Position numbers and translations under genes: made by a program
The notes under the pieces: model-generated
Databases searched by the model: none
What the model saw: only the letters and a program-made list of their open reading frames with translations
What the model was told of the DNA's origin: nothing
Shown here: positions 21,762 to 33,892 of the stretch, one piece after another
Layout of the letters: the number at the start of each line of letters is the position of its first letter
Position numbering within the stretch: position 1 is the stretch's first letter
From: Aricia agestis
Taxonomy: Eukaryota; Arthropoda; Insecta; Lepidoptera; Lycaenidae
Direction: 5' to 3'
DNA length: 64,000 bases
Assembly (NCBI RefSeq): GCF_905147365.1
Contig: NC_056410.1
Span: forward strand, 8,903,501 to 8,967,500

Positions 21762-21967
21762 TCCATACTAATATTATAAATGCGAAAGTGTGTCTGTCTG
21801 TCTGTTACCTCTTCACGCCTAAACCGCTGAACATCTTTTGCTGAAAATTGGTATGGAGATACTTTGAGTCCCGGGAAAGGACATAGGATACTTTTTATCC
21901 AGGAAAAAATGTACGGTTCCCGCGCGATAAACGAATTTGTCGCAACGGAGTTGCGGGCGTCATCTTG
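21762..21967 (+). mobile_element. Helitron with GTCT tract
   Basis: TCCATACTAATATTATAAAT start, (TCTG)n, CGCCTAAACCGCTGAAC, GTACGGTTCCCGCGCG, hairpin CGCAACGGAGTTGCG and end CTTG before T (usual CTAG altered). Confidence 0.8.
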
Positions 21968-22575
21968 TATTTTATAATATAAAAAAACGATTATTATGTT
22001 TTATTCGAAATAAGTGAACACTAGTGTTATTAACACGTATTACCCCTGTGGGCGATCTGAACCATATTTAGCTATGAAAGGCCTTCAAACGGGACGGTGT
22101 TCGCAGTTTACCGCAGGCGATACCCATAATTTGGTTTTCATGTTCTTTTTAAACGCCCTTCCGGCTCCGAGGGCCGAAACATCTGAGCTGAGCCCTTATT
22201 GAGCTATTCATGACATTCAAAGAAAGCACCTAATAACACGCGAACTTACTTTGTAAACACTCTCTACTATATTTCGCTTTGGTACATTGAAATTAATTTA
22301 TTATTTAGATTCAGATCATTATTTAAAAAGGAAGTAAAGGAAGACTCAACCAAATCAGTAACTATTTGTACTAAAACATGTCTGTTTGTCTGTCTTCTAT
22401 GTGTGTCTATATTTTAACTCTTCACTCTAAAACGTAGAACTAATTTTGATGATCGGTATTTGCCGAAAAATATATTATAAAGGTATACAACTTGTGTTTT
22501 ATGTCTAAATAGATAAGTTCGTTGAAACCCAAAGTAAAGGATTAAGTGATTACATCTTCTATATATATATATATA

Positions 22576-22729
22576 CAGGGTGTAACAAAAACAAGTGATA
22601 ATACTTTAGGGTCTGTACGTGTTCCCTGTAGAGATTTCAATGTGAAAGTAGCAGCGCTGAAAGACCAAAATTTTTTTTCACTTTTGTATGGGCAAGGGCT
22701 CGAGCGTCACGAGTTTCCTCATACAAAAG

Positions 22730-22731
<2 letters not shown>
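22576..22731. mobile_element. CAGGGTGTAAC fold-back element, truncated
   Basis: The left arm and loop match 24157-24415. The right arm stops after CATACAAAAGTGAA, where a (TA)n run begins. Confidence 0.8.

Positions 22732-22774
<43 letters not shown>
22732..22774. repeat. (TA)n microsatellite
   Basis: About 21 TA units lie between a truncated fold-back element and a Helitron body. The junction of two elements at an expanded TA run suggests rearrangement or a target-site expansion. Confidence 0.9.
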
Positions 22775-22776
<2 letters not shown>

Positions 22777-23000
22777 CTCGAGGGTGACTGACTGACTGAT
22801 TGACATAGTGATCTATCAACGCACAGCCCAAACCACTAGACGGATCGGGCTGAAATTTGGCATGCAGGCAGACGTTATGACGTAGGCATCCACTAAGAAA
22901 AGATTTTGATCAATTCCAACTCCAAGGGGTTAAAATAGGGGATGAAAGTTTGTATATAATAATCCTTCTTAACGCGAGCGAAGCTGCGGGCAAAAGCTCG
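22775..23000 (+). mobile_element. Helitron, 5' end merged with (TA)n
   Basis: AACTCGAGGGTGACTGACTG, GATCGGGCTGAAATTTGG, hairpin GCGAGCGAAGCTGC and end GCAAAAGCTCG before T. It serves as the uninterrupted relative for 30502-31168 (intact CTTCTTAACGCGAGCG). Confidence 0.75.
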
Positions 23001-23021
23001 TTATAAATAATACTATACTTA

Positions 23022-23149
23022 GGGCCTGTTTTACCTTTTTCTGATAAAGAGCCTAATAGGCTATTCACAATTTTTTTGACAGATTCTCCATACTTGATCT
23101 GTCAAGTTAATTGGTGGATAGCCTTATCAGGAAGTGGTGTACCAGGCCC
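23022..23149. mobile_element. PIF/Harbinger-like MITE, copy 2
   Basis: TTA duplications flank GGGCCTGTTTTACC and TGTACCAGGCCC. The CTCCATACTTGATCTGTCAA interior is shared with 20148-20285. Confidence 0.8.
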
Positions 23150-23948
23150 TTAATATTTATAATGTAATCACTTGAATCATAATATAACAGCATTATGACT
23201 AAAACGAATTTTGGGTCTTCGTAGCAACTTACACTTGTAGTAACAATGTAATAACTAGTAATCCTCGTCATAAGAGTTAACTGTTGACTCGGGGTTAATT
23301 ATTAGCTAAACAGATAAAAACAAACTTTCAAAAATATTAAGGACAAACTCTTATTCAGGCTAAATTGCCTCTGGAGTCTATGTAGTGACATATTAATAAA
23401 CAACTAACATTAAGGATAAAACTTTTTTGACAAACTCAAGTATAAGGTACTTACATAGATTTTCATGTTTGAGAAACTAAAAATAAATTTTATGGTATTA
23501 TTTTGGGTCCAACTTATACCTGACAACTAATACGTTAATTTTTAAAAAGGTAAACATTTATTTTTTGGTAAAAAACACAGTTTTAGTAAACTTTCCCGTG
23601 ATATTTTCCTAATAGTAAAACGATCAACATCAAACACCGATTCCCGCTACCCAACCTATAACAATGCAAATACATTAAACATTACGCACCTAGAACAATA
23701 TTCTAAAATGGCATTATGTGTAATGAATTCGGGGCTTATGACGCTCTCGGAGTCTTTTGTAGGCATTCGCTGAATTTAGCCGAGTACCCGGACAATTTCA
23801 TTTTCTAAATGTACAAAATCCTCTAACACTTGCGCCTACGTCTCCAAGTCATCAAGTAAATTAGCTTTTGTTATTCTTGGTTTGATTTTTAGGTAATAAC
23901 TAATAACTTACTCAACGAAAATAATATGACTCACTACTTAAATTAAGT
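23150..23948. other. No gene; possible single-copy sequence
   Basis: AT-rich to balanced composition. The 23690-23850 part lacks recognised repeat words. No open frame or RNA gene was seen. Confidence 0.35.
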
Positions 23949-24070
23949 GGAGATCAAATCAAATCAAATCATTTATTTGCAGAATAAGTAGGTGAAAAGA
24001 TGTTACAAATTTATAATACAGGAGGTGCAACTTATTCTAGCCTATATGAGGCATGTAAATTATTAATATT
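23949..24070 (-). mobile_element. LINE 3' end with (TTTGA)n tail
   Basis: On the minus strand it reads ...CTGCAAATAAATGATTTGA with a TTTGA-repeat tail, the same tail type as the element ending at 49243. Only ~110 bp of the 3' end remain, a typical 5'-truncated insertion. Confidence 0.65.
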
Positions 24071-24156
24071 GTCAAAGTTCAATTACATTATTATATATTA
24101 TAATATTACTAAGTTACTGGTAAAATATTTCATGTCAAATATATCATTGATTTATA

Positions 24157-24415
24157 CAGGGTGTAACAAAAATAAGTGATAATACTTTAGGGTGTGTACG
24201 TGTTCCTTGTAGAGAGTTCACTGTGAAAGTAGCAGCGCTAAAAGACCAAAAAATTTTTTCACTTTTGTATGGGGAAACTCGTGACGCTCGGACCCTTGCC
24301 CATACAAAAGTGAAAAATCTTTTTCGTCTTTCAGAGCTGCTACTTTCACAGTGAACTCTCTACAAGGAACACGTACACACCCTAAAGTATTATCACTTAT
24401 TTTTGTTACACCCTG
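24157..24415. mobile_element. CAGGGTGTAAC fold-back element, complete
   Basis: Near-perfect arms of ~117 bp starting CAGGGTGTAACAAAAATAAG surround a ~25-nt loop. TATA flanks both ends (24153-24156, 24416-24419), either a target duplication or part of the terminus. Copies at 22576-22731 and 63617-63874, fragment at 39033-39088. Confidence 0.88.
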
Positions 24416-24419
24416 TATA

Positions 24420-27400
24420 TTATTATTATTTATTATTATCAAAGTACATTACATAATATATTATATTTCAAAATTACTAATATTTCATCGAATATTATTT
24501 AATAATAATGTATAAATTTTATTCCATGTTCATAATTTTTCAAATTATTTAATATTACAATCTAATAAAAATTCATTAATACTATAGTATGCTTTTTTAA
24601 TTAATATTACTTTTACTCAAGTCGCACCCGTCTATGACCCATGCTTGTGTTATTCTATCAAATAGTAAAGGTGACTTTTCAATATTTGACGCAAGCGACC
24701 GCGACCAACAAAAAATCATATGAATTGCCATAATATTATGCCATAGGCTATTACAGGTTTCATTTTCTACCAACATTGGTCTAGCGACTATACTGTAGTG
24801 GTCTAGTTCAAAATGAAACCTTTAGTGGCATTTTATTTGCATTTTTGTCGGTCGCAGTCGATGTGTTTAGTACGAGTATTTGGATCGTTGGCTTTTTACG
24901 CGTTGAGTGAAAGATATTATATTTTCAGTCACTCTTACTACTAATGATGTTCTTACTTATTAAAAGCTTTTATTTAACTTGCTCTGTATGTATGTTACGG
25001 TGGAATTTTGGAACTCAATTTTAAGGCAGATAATTATATTAAACCGATTGAGCTGAAATTTCGAATACGCGTTTAGTTTGGATGACCATGCACGATATGG
25101 TATGTGACATCACTCTAAATCCAATATGGCCGAGCATCCAAGATGGCCAAATAATTATTTATTATGCAGTCCTACAATATGGATATTAATTATTAAATGA
25201 AAGGGCTTGTATGATATATTGAGGATTATAACATAATAGTTAAAAATTTTAAGGAGTTTATTTTCTTCTTTTTAGACTATATTTTAAATAAAAGCTTTTT
25301 TTCAAAAAGTTTTTTGTTTATAATTTATTTTAAATATTACATAGTGGTACAGAGTTAAGTTATATACAGATGTTTATTTTACACCTTCTTAATTCAGATT
25401 CAGAATAGCTCCATGTTACCATAATTATATTACTTATTCACCGCAATCCATAACGGGTCGAGTTATTTTAATCGAAATAATCATGATATCTCTGGTAATA
25501 GGTAAGTGCATTTTTTTTGTAATATTGATACATATTTTTTAATTTAAAAGAATATCGCAGTGAGCCTCTCTTGTTGTCTTAGTCCTTATTAGCTCTATCA
25601 TTACTCTCTTATAAATAAAATATCAAATTGGAGCCGTAAGGTTTTCCTTTGAGGGCTTAAGGCTTGAATAATAATTTATTTATTTGAACAAACTTTATTA
25701 CTAGCAATATTATGATAAAATAGAATTATATTTTATCTAGAAATATTATATTTCAAATCAAGCGGCATAGAAACAGCTACGTTATTAAACCCCTTGTAAA
25801 TTATGCCTCGTTCTAGGGTTTTAATACAGCAATTATAATTTTAAACTACTTGAAACAATTCTAAAAATCAGTATGAACTTAAAATAATTGTGGCCAGCTA
25901 TACTCTACAGTTTCAAATACTAACCATTGGCTAATCAAACCCGCAAAAGGTGATTTGCTTATGATCTCGAAATAATTCGTTGGAGTTCGCGTGTGGAAAA
26001 ATTACTCATCCGTCTCCAAGCAAACTTACCTGAAAAAGAAAACATCAATCATGAAAAGTATTAAAACTGCTTATAACTTATCTTAGTAATATTATAGTTA
26101 TAGTAATTAGATACTTGTATTGATGGTTTGTCTTTAATTTTATAGTACGAAATATTTCAAGCATACTTAAATCAAACTTTTAACATCAAACTAAAAGGTA
26201 AGGTACGTACGTATTAATTCGTTTATATATTACTGTATATTTTATTAACATAAACATTAAACATAATATGTTTGTTTAGCGTAATATGAAAACTATTCGT
26301 AGTTTATGTTGATAGTCACCTATTAATTCAGCAATCTAAACATCTTTGATCATTAGTCTAGTTAATTTGCTTCTTAATTTGAACTGTAAATATTATACTG
26401 ACGAGTGGAAAATTGAAAGATGACCTTCCTAAAACAAACACGGGAGATTTCCCTATACAAAACTGACCCTTGGACACTTCGTCACAATAATAATTGGAAG
26501 AGGAAATAAAGAAGGAAGCACTTTAATGACGCTTACTTAGTATAAAAACTTTGTATAATCAACTAAAATTGCCTGCTACATTGTTGCGCAGCAATTCATT
26601 TATTACGTTTGAACCGTAAATTTTTGCTCGCTAAAACTATTTTATATTCTTTCATTGAAATAAATTTATTACATTTATACCTAATTTAATCAAAATTTAT
26701 TGTATTAATAATATTAAAGTACTTTAAAGATTTTGGTGTCCTTAATAATTGAAAAGACCTCATAAATGAGTTCTCGATATTCAAATTATTTGAAATCATG
26801 ACGTCTTTTATAGGACTCGCTCATATTAAAGCACGAAAACTCATATATCGCTTCGACGAATTTCGAAAATCATATTAAAACGCGACGAGATTGCGTCATC
26901 TTCGGGATATTAAAATAAAATACAATTATTTTCAACAAACGCACCTTGTATTCGGTAATTGTTACTTTATTACTTTTGAGACAATTTAAATTATTTTCAA
27001 GACAAAAGCAATTTTATGTAAGTATAATCTTTGAGAATACAGATAAAGAAACTAAATTTTTATTTAAAAAAAACTATGTGTAGAATAAAATAATAAATAT
27101 TTCACATATCAAAGGTTTTGCTACAGAATTTCATACTAATCTACTACTATACTGCAGATTTATAAGTTAAAATGGCGTAGAAAACATCTTAATGGAAACT
27201 TCCGGCTAGAATCGAGTTTCGAATAAAACCACTTACAGCACAATGGCCAATTCACACAAACGAATTTGGACTATTTCCGATGGATCCTATTGTACGCGCT
27301 ACGATCTTATATAAAAAATAATTGCTTGTGTAGTCTGATGCGGACGTTGTGTCAGGATATCACGACAGAATCACAAATTTGAATATCCTATTATGTTTTC

Positions 27401-27426
27401 TAGTCAGATCGTCTATTAGCATTAGA
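24420..27426. other. 3 kb AT-rich DNA, no gene
   Basis: The stretch has no sustained frame. About 24690-24850 has inverted GCGACCGCGACCAACAAAAA and TTTTTGTCGGTCGCAGTCG-like arms, an old MITE related to 40364-40666. The rest shows no element termini. Confidence 0.45.
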
Positions 27427-28045
27427 TCCGAAGCACGTAGCAAAGTAATGAGTAGCGACTTGCAATAATTATATTTTTTCCAACGTCATACTTGATGTAG
27501 TACGACGTAGTGACAGAGCGCGTAGCTTATTGCGTTGAGTAGGTTCACATGGCATTGTCCTGCACGTTTCCTGCACGTTTTTTTTGCAGTATACGTCTTG
27601 TGCACCATATTATCACGTCTATTGTACTGCAACAAATCGTGCTGTACAAGAGACGTGTGAATGGTTCTATATACATTGTATGCGCCACTATTTATTCGTT
27701 AAGATGTATACTGCAAAAAAACGTTCAGGAAACGTGTTGGATTGTGCCGTGTAAACCTAACCTTATGCGTAGCATATTCGTAGTACCGCGTAGCGCGTAG
27801 AAAGTCGTGCGTATCCGCGTAGCTTAACGTTGCGTAGCGCGTAGCTTAGTACTGCGTAACGCGTAACATTGTTAATAGTTATGTGTAACACGTAACGGAA
27901 GCAACGCTTTAGTGCGCAGGAAAGTCACGCGTCGCCTGAACCCTATATAAAATGTAACTCAATGCACTTATATTATAGAATAGATGAACGCAAACCGTGG
28001 CAAAGTAACGCGTAGTAATGTAACGACGTGACGTAGCGAATAAAG
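27427..28045. repeat. Cryptic GCGTAGC/GCGTAAC repeat field
   Basis: Many imperfect copies of CGCGTAGC, GCGTAGCTTA and GCGTAACGCG occur between about 27427 and 28045, in an otherwise CpG-poor region. The field is split by the MITE at 27540-27759. Spacing is irregular, so it is a degenerate short-unit repeat rather than a clean satellite. Confidence 0.6.
27540..27759. mobile_element. MITE with ~50-bp inverted ends
   Basis: TAGGTTCACATGGCATTG at the left and CCGTGTAAACCTA at the right are inverted, and the arms share ACGTTTCCTG and TTTTTTGCAGTATAC with their complements. Confidence 0.75.
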
Positions 28046-28973
28046 AAAAGACTTGCTGATACTTTTTGCAAAGAATATTAGCGTTACATTTTATAAAGTA
28101 GAAACTGAGCTGACAGGACAATTGTCACGGTCGCCGCCCACGCAGATGCCCGGATGTTTACCGGTCCAGACTCCGGGCGACCCGGCCGTTAATAAAATAT
28201 CCGCTTTTTTACTAACAATTTGATTAAACAGACCTGTCACAAGGGACTCGTAAGGAAGGATACTAGAATAAACTGGAACACTGAACACAACACTTGACAC
28301 TCGAACAAGAACTTTCAGAAAATATATCCGAAAATATGCAGTATATAAATAAGTCTATGCATCAACCCGATTATCAACAAAAAGAGGTTACGATATAATA
28401 ATATTTTATAAAAACTTAAATGAAATTGTAAGTAAAAGGTTATGCGCTCAGTTCATCAATCTAAGACTGACGCCAGTACGATGGCTGAAAAGTACTAAAG
28501 AAATAATCAGTCCGTCAATCAACCGGTTGGACGATCATTTTCCCGTCATTCTGACCAAACTGATAGACAGAACTGTTGCTAGACTGACCATGTAATCGTC
28601 ACATAATCGTTGTCTAACAAGTAATTACTATGCCCTAGATGACATAGCGTATTTCCACCGTAGAATGTCACTTCACTGGTATTCGGTTGATAATAGTCAT
28701 TGTGAATTATCAGAAATACATTAAAAGCAGGAAGCAATTTATTAAAAGCAATCGACGATATGAATGCGAAATGGCTTTCAGTCACAGAATGCTCAAGTCT
28801 ATTTTGTAACCAATGTAATTTAGGTAAATCCAACTATTTTCGTTAACTATATAATAATATTGAACTTTTTAGATGATTGTTATTATTCAATATATTATAT
28901 TTCATGCATATGTGATTAATGATACATTCTTCTTTACATTGTTGCTATTATTATTATTATTTTATGATGGAAA
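28046..28973. other. No recognisable gene
   Basis: Mixed composition. A CGGCCGCC-like GC-richer patch lies at 28120-28190. Short frames on the minus strand lack domain features. Confidence 0.35.
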
Positions 28974-29253
28974 GCAACTTCCGTGCCCATGTACACTCGC
29001 AGCATCAGAAGAGCTGCAAGTGCGTTGCCGGCCTTCTAAGAGGGAACAGGGTAATAGAGGAGGGTAAGGAAAGGAAGGGAAGGGAATAGAGGAGGGTAGA
29101 GAAGGGAAGGGAATAGGGTAGGGGATTGGGCCTCCGGTAAACTCACTCACTCGGCGAAACACAGTGCAAGCGCTGTTTCACGCCGGTTTTCTGTGGGAAC
29201 GTGGTATTTCGCCGGTCCAGCCGGCCCATTCGTGCCGAAGCATGGCTCTCCCA
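28974..29253 (-). mobile_element. SINE (CCCTA-tract family), 3'-shortened
   Basis: On the minus strand it starts TGGGAGAGCCATGCTTCG and runs through the C/T tract (complement of 29047-29125) to GTTGCTTTCCATC. The GTTTGCCCCC tail block is replaced by AT-rich ATAAAATAATAA. Confidence 0.85.
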
Positions 29254-29645
29254 CATATAAATATATTATTATAAGAACTGAACCGATTTAGATAAAATTT
29301 GATTTGTCCTGGGAAAGGATATGTATAGGATAGTTTTTGTTGAGGAAAAATGTACGTGGATCCCATGCGGTAAACGAATTTTGGCGCAACGGGTGTCACG
29401 TAGTATAGAATTATATGAAATTGCATACACGCCCGATTATTATTATCGGTCCTACAAATTTCGGACGTAGGTGTTCAGCGTTAATATCACTCAAATATTG
29501 TGGGATCATTAAATACCTAGTCTCGTGAAGCCCCGGTCATATTATGATGCAGCTCCAGGCTAAGTGCGTGACAGGAATTGAAATAAAATTTAATTTTATT
29601 TTAATGATATTCCAGAATAAAACTGTACCTACGTGTATATTTTTA
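29254..29645. other. Helitron scrap and unassigned sequence
   Basis: 29280-29410 has the AACCGATTTAGATAAAATTT, GTACGTGGATCC and GGCGCAACGGGTGTC blocks of the GTCT-type Helitrons, decayed. The remainder is unassigned. Confidence 0.45.
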
Positions 29646-29925
29646 TCTCTCTGTGGCTCAGTTGGTGGGCGTGTTGGTAGCTCAAGCCGGGGGTCGCGGG
29701 TTCGAATCCCGCCGACGGAACAAAAAGTTTTCAAGAGTTCCTGGGTCATGGGTGTGTATTAAATATGTGTATCTGAATCTAATAAAAATCTTAAATATAG
29801 GTGTAGTATAAAGTATTAAATATATTTCCGTTGTCTGGTATCTGTAACACAAGTCCTTTGGGTATACTTAGCACAGGGCCAGACTGACGTGGTGTGTAGC
29901 GGCCATAGATATTATTATATTATTG
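29646..29925 (+). mobile_element. tRNA-derived SINE, complete
   Basis: The tRNA-like head has GTGGCTCAGTTGGTGGGCG (A box) and GGTTCGAATCC (B box), then the body GTTTTCAAGAGTTCCTGGG, AATCTTAAATATA and GCCAGACTGACGTGGTG, and an ATT-rich tail. The head does not close a proper acceptor stem, so it is not a functional tRNA gene. A copy in the other orientation is at 52682-52958, a truncated one at 50581-50722. Confidence 0.88.
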
Positions 29926-30501
29926 ACTCAAATGGTTTCCAATTTATGATAAAATTAAGTGCTGCTGATAGGATCTGCAGGCGTTAAGCCATGTGTATAG
30001 CGCTGTTTGATGGACACTGATGCAACGTGGCGTCAGGCGTGGTGCGCGCAAGCCGTATTTCTCGTTGATATTGAATCGAAAATATTATAATTACTAAACA
30101 TGTATCCAATCTTATCCAATGAATACCCTGTAAAATATTAATAGTAATCGAACTGTCAAAATTATATTGGATCCCTGTAAGTCCTATAAAACAAATCGTC
30201 GTTGTTTTAGATTTTTTTATCGAGTAAAAGTTCTTATCGCTTGGTAGCAATACTAACGCAAGTCTTTGAAAAGTTTTCAAGTGAAGTCTGAAATAGTTAC
30301 TTTTTTAAATCTTTGCATAGAAAAACTTTAAAAAGTAAAAATGAGATGGAGCATAGTATTTTTTATAGAAAGAAAAAAGTAAAGGCCTACTAAAGCCTTA
30401 GTCACTTAGTCACTTCTGCTTTTATAGTGAATTTTTTATGTGGAAACATAACCTGCAGTGTCATCACTCCGTTTAGTATACGATAAAACTTTATACAATA
30501 A
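29926..30501. other. No recognisable gene
   Basis: AT-rich DNA without element ends. Confidence 0.35.
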
Positions 30502-31168
30502 TCTATATATATAAAACTCAAAGGTGACTGATTGACATAGTGATCTATCAACGCACAGCCCAAACCACTGGACGGATCGGGCTGAAATTTGGCATGCAGG
30601 CAGATGTTATGACGTAGGCATCCCCTAAGAAAGGATTTTGATCAATTCCACCTCCAAGGGGTTAAAATAGAGGCGAAAGTTTGTAAATATAATAATACTT
30701 CTTAAGAGGACGACTAACCCCAAAAATCAAACATCGTCCTTCTCTCTTCACACTCACCCGTCTTTCATAATTATGCCAGGCAAAAAGAACGACGCGGACT
30801 CATCGCCAAATAAGTTTTTTCTCAATAACTCAATAAATATAAAACATTTTCAAAATCCGCTAGGTCGATCTCTCAATGGTAGAATTTTATACAATGTGTT
30901 AAAATATTAACTTAGTTCAATGTACGGTCATGGCAATAAATGAAAAATTCGTGAAAATTAGCTGCATCTTTGTGATTTTTTTCTATCGGAAAAATTTTAA
31001 GATATCGTGTTTTTGCTCAGATCGAATTCTCGGAAATATAATGTAGTAACTAATTTTAGAAAATGAAACAATTCGGGGCTTATTTTCAAGTATAGAAATG
31101 AATTATAAAATCGAAACTTTAGGGTTAGTCGCCCCCTTAATGCGAGCGAAGCCGCGGGCAAAAGCTCG
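30502..31168 (+). mobile_element. Helitron interrupted by a TTAA MITE
   Basis: TCTATATATATAAAACTCAA start after A, GATCGGGCTGAAATTTGG body, hairpin GCGAGCGAAGCCGCGGGC, end AAAGCTCG before T. The 22775-23000 relative shows the intact, unoccupied site. Confidence 0.85.
30706..31136. mobile_element. piggyBac-like MITE with TTAA duplication
   Basis: TTAA at 30702-30705 and 31137-31140 flank GAGGACGACTAACCCC and its inverse AGGGTTAGTCGCCCCC. No transposase frame. The TTAA site and short inverted ends fit piggyBac-type mobilisation. Confidence 0.85.
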
Positions 31169-31380
31169 TGTAACATAATAATATATGATAAGTAAGGCAT
31201 ATTATACAAACTCTACGTATAGATTGTGAAACTGAAAATGTACGATAGCTTATATCAACGACGTCGAGGCATTATTCTCTTTGAACAGATTTTCTGAGAA
31301 TTGTTAAGTTGTTTTATTGTAAGCCTCACAAGAAACATCATAATATTTTATTGACAATTCAGAGTAATAAGCTTAGATCA

Positions 31381-31644
31381 GCGGGACTAAAATGGTCACA
31401 TGTGGGTCACAACTCACATGTAGCAATTCCTCTCAATCAATTCAGCAAATAAATAATTGTCAAAACCACAGTATAGCAATATGGCTTGCTATACTGTGGC
31501 CAAACTGTCAAACGGACGAATGTCAAATTAGTACGAATTACTAGACATGAATTGCACGCAGAGTGACCATTTTGCGATAAAAAAAAATTAATCATATTTT
31601 GATTCATAATAATTATGATTCTCCAAAGCGACCATTTTAGCCCC
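31381..31644. mobile_element. MITE with GCGGGGCTAAAATGGTC ends, copy 2
   Basis: GCGGGACTAAAATGGTCACA left, CGACCATTTTAGCCCCGC right. It contains a small hairpin CCACAGTATAGCAA/TTGCTATACTGTGG (about 31466-31500) and the AAACGGACGAATGTCAAATT block shared with 11625-11822. Confidence 0.78.
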
Positions 31645-32444
31645 GCAGAGCTTCAACGCTCATAATTTGATCAAAAATTATTACGGATACGTTAAAGCTA
31701 CCGCGATTTCTGTGACACAGTCTATTGATACAGTAGGTAACTTATAAAAGAAGCGAATGAATTTGGGAAACAATAACAAGTATTGCTACCTACTAATTTT
31801 AATTGGAGCTCTTGGCCCAAGTCATCGCATCGGACTATCGCATTTATTCTTCCTGCCCAAGGACCATTATAAATATCTAAGTTATGCAAAAGTGCTTCGC
31901 TCCAGCTTAAAAGCGATGAATAAAGTAGCAAGAGACTTCTGTAGTCCAACTTTAAAGGTAGTTTTATTGCATTCTGTTCTCTGGCGTCGCGTATTTTTAA
32001 CAACAAAGCCTGCCCATTTATAAATTGATATTATTTAATAAAAAGAGAAAAAAGTTTTACAAAGTTTGATTTTTCACCTTTCCATCCTTTTAGCAAGTTT
32101 GATTAAAAGTTCCCAAACATCTAATACATGAAAGAAAATCGTTTCATCTTTAAATAACATCTTTTCATCCTTTCTTTAAAATCATCAGACATCACTAAGG
32201 GACGTATCTCTATTCTTGCCCTGGCAAATTACCTTTGTAACAAGTATAGTTACAAGCCTCCTTTTAATAATATGTCCATTCATGAAACTGTATGACTTTG
32301 AAACCTGGAACGTCAATAGGTTATTTTGTTTTGAAATGGGATTCTTTTGGTCATTTTCATCAACTGATCCATCTATAATAATAATAATATTTAAAAAAAT
32401 GTGTGTCTATAATATCACGGACTCACTGTCTTTGACCTACTCTT
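31645..32444. other. No recognisable gene
   Basis: AT-rich; overlapping short frames on both strands at about 31720-32020 have no domain or signal features and are judged chance. Confidence 0.35.
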
Positions 32445-32651
32445 AGGGTAAAGCCAAACGAGCGTAATTTGTGAGTTGTGATTCGCAGAATTTCGGCTGG
32501 CAGAAATTCTGCTGCATCCAGTTTCATACAAAAGTCCTGTTTGATTCACACGAGCGCAATTGTGCGTCATGATTTGTATGAAAAGATATTTACGCGGCAG
32601 AAATTCTGCGACTCACAACTCACTAAATTGCGCTCGTTTGGCTGTAGCCTT
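32445..32651. mobile_element. MITE, ~45-bp inverted ends
   Basis: AGCCAAACGAGCGTAATTTG with GTGAGTTGTGA and GCAGAATTTC at the left, inverse CAAACGAGCGCAATTT-type arm at the right. Confidence 0.78.
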
Positions 32652-33892
32652 CACTCTTAAACTGCAGAAGCGACATTGATGATAATATACAATTAAAGCA
32701 CCAAGAAAGGACACATAATAGTTTTTTATTCCTGAAATATGTACGGTTCCTTCGCGATAGCCGAATTTTAGCGCAATAATTTTCCGGGAAAAAACAAATA
32801 TAAATATAAAATTTTAAATTTTACTATATAAAACTTATACACTGATTTTGGTGTTTCGGTGTAAGTGATCAATTTCATTGAAACCAAGCCAAGCTACGCA
32901 GGAGTTTTTGGCATTTTACGATACTTCTGACTTATAGCGATTCGGTCGTTAAAAGAATCTGATCTCACAAACCTACATTAAAAATAATTATGTATTCTAT
33001 CAAACTGTATTACAAAACCAGACCTCATTTTTATAGAACACCGTATTTGGTATAATAGAAAAATATTAAGAATTATTGAGTACTAGAAGACACCCGCAAC
33101 TCAGCTGCGCCAAAATTCGTATATCGCGTGGGAACAGTACATTTTCCTGGTGAGTACACTTCCCATATATTTCTACCCGTCCTCCTTTTCTCAATAATAA
33201 TTCTGTAATTAAGCGTATAAGAGAAGTTATGATATCATAAAGGTCAACCGTTACGCATGGCTGAGCAATTTTAGTAACTTCTGAATTATTGTTTCTAACT
33301 TTGAATTGCTTTCTTATGTCTATGATAAAAATTATTTTGTTTTGTTACATAAAATGAATGAAGAAAAAATTTTTTACTATATTAAGTATTTTCTATATAC
33401 CAGAGTTACTACCGCTAAAATATACTTGAAGAGATGACATAAATAAAGGAATGCTAGTATTAAATAGCGCACCAGTGCATGTAGAAAACTTAATAATGAA
33501 AATTATTATAAAGTGTTAATCATATTTCATATTCATGAAGAACATCGAATGTAACACAATAATGGAGAACCGATGTATTCCGGTTTGTGCAAATAATTGA
33601 ACACAAATTTTCATCATTAATCAGCAATATGAAATATGGTGCATGGGAATGATTGATTAACTAAATAAGTCATAATGATTAATTTGAATGAGGATTTAAT
33701 CAATATTGTCTGAATTGAAAGTGTTTCGTCGAGCATGTGCACTATAATACAATCATTGCTGCTGCCTTCAGAAACAAATTAATTGTACTTAATTAAATAA
33801 AGATTTTTTACTTGAGCCCCATATATTATTATATGTCAAACTCTTCAAATAATCATGAAATCAATTTGTATAATCATCACTGAGTGCAGCAA
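32652..33892. other. Helitron scraps and possible single-copy DNA
   Basis: 32696-32780 and 33083-33165 (minus strand, ending CTAG) are Helitron fragments with GTACGGTTCC and CGCAACTCAGCTGCG blocks. 33500-33760 is free of recognised repeat words and rich in TAAT/ATTA motifs. Confidence 0.45.

Noticed and set aside
22546..22831. Frames with Ile-Tyr repeats
   Set aside because: They are produced by the (TA)n tract.
29646..29720. tRNA gene with B box GGTTCGAATCC
   Set aside because: No closing acceptor stem, a conserved non-tRNA body follows, and a second copy exists at 52682-52958; it is a tRNA-derived SINE head.
31722..32023. Overlapping ~90-codon frames on both strands
   Set aside because: Neither has motif, signal peptide or homology that I recognise; mutual overlap suggests chance.
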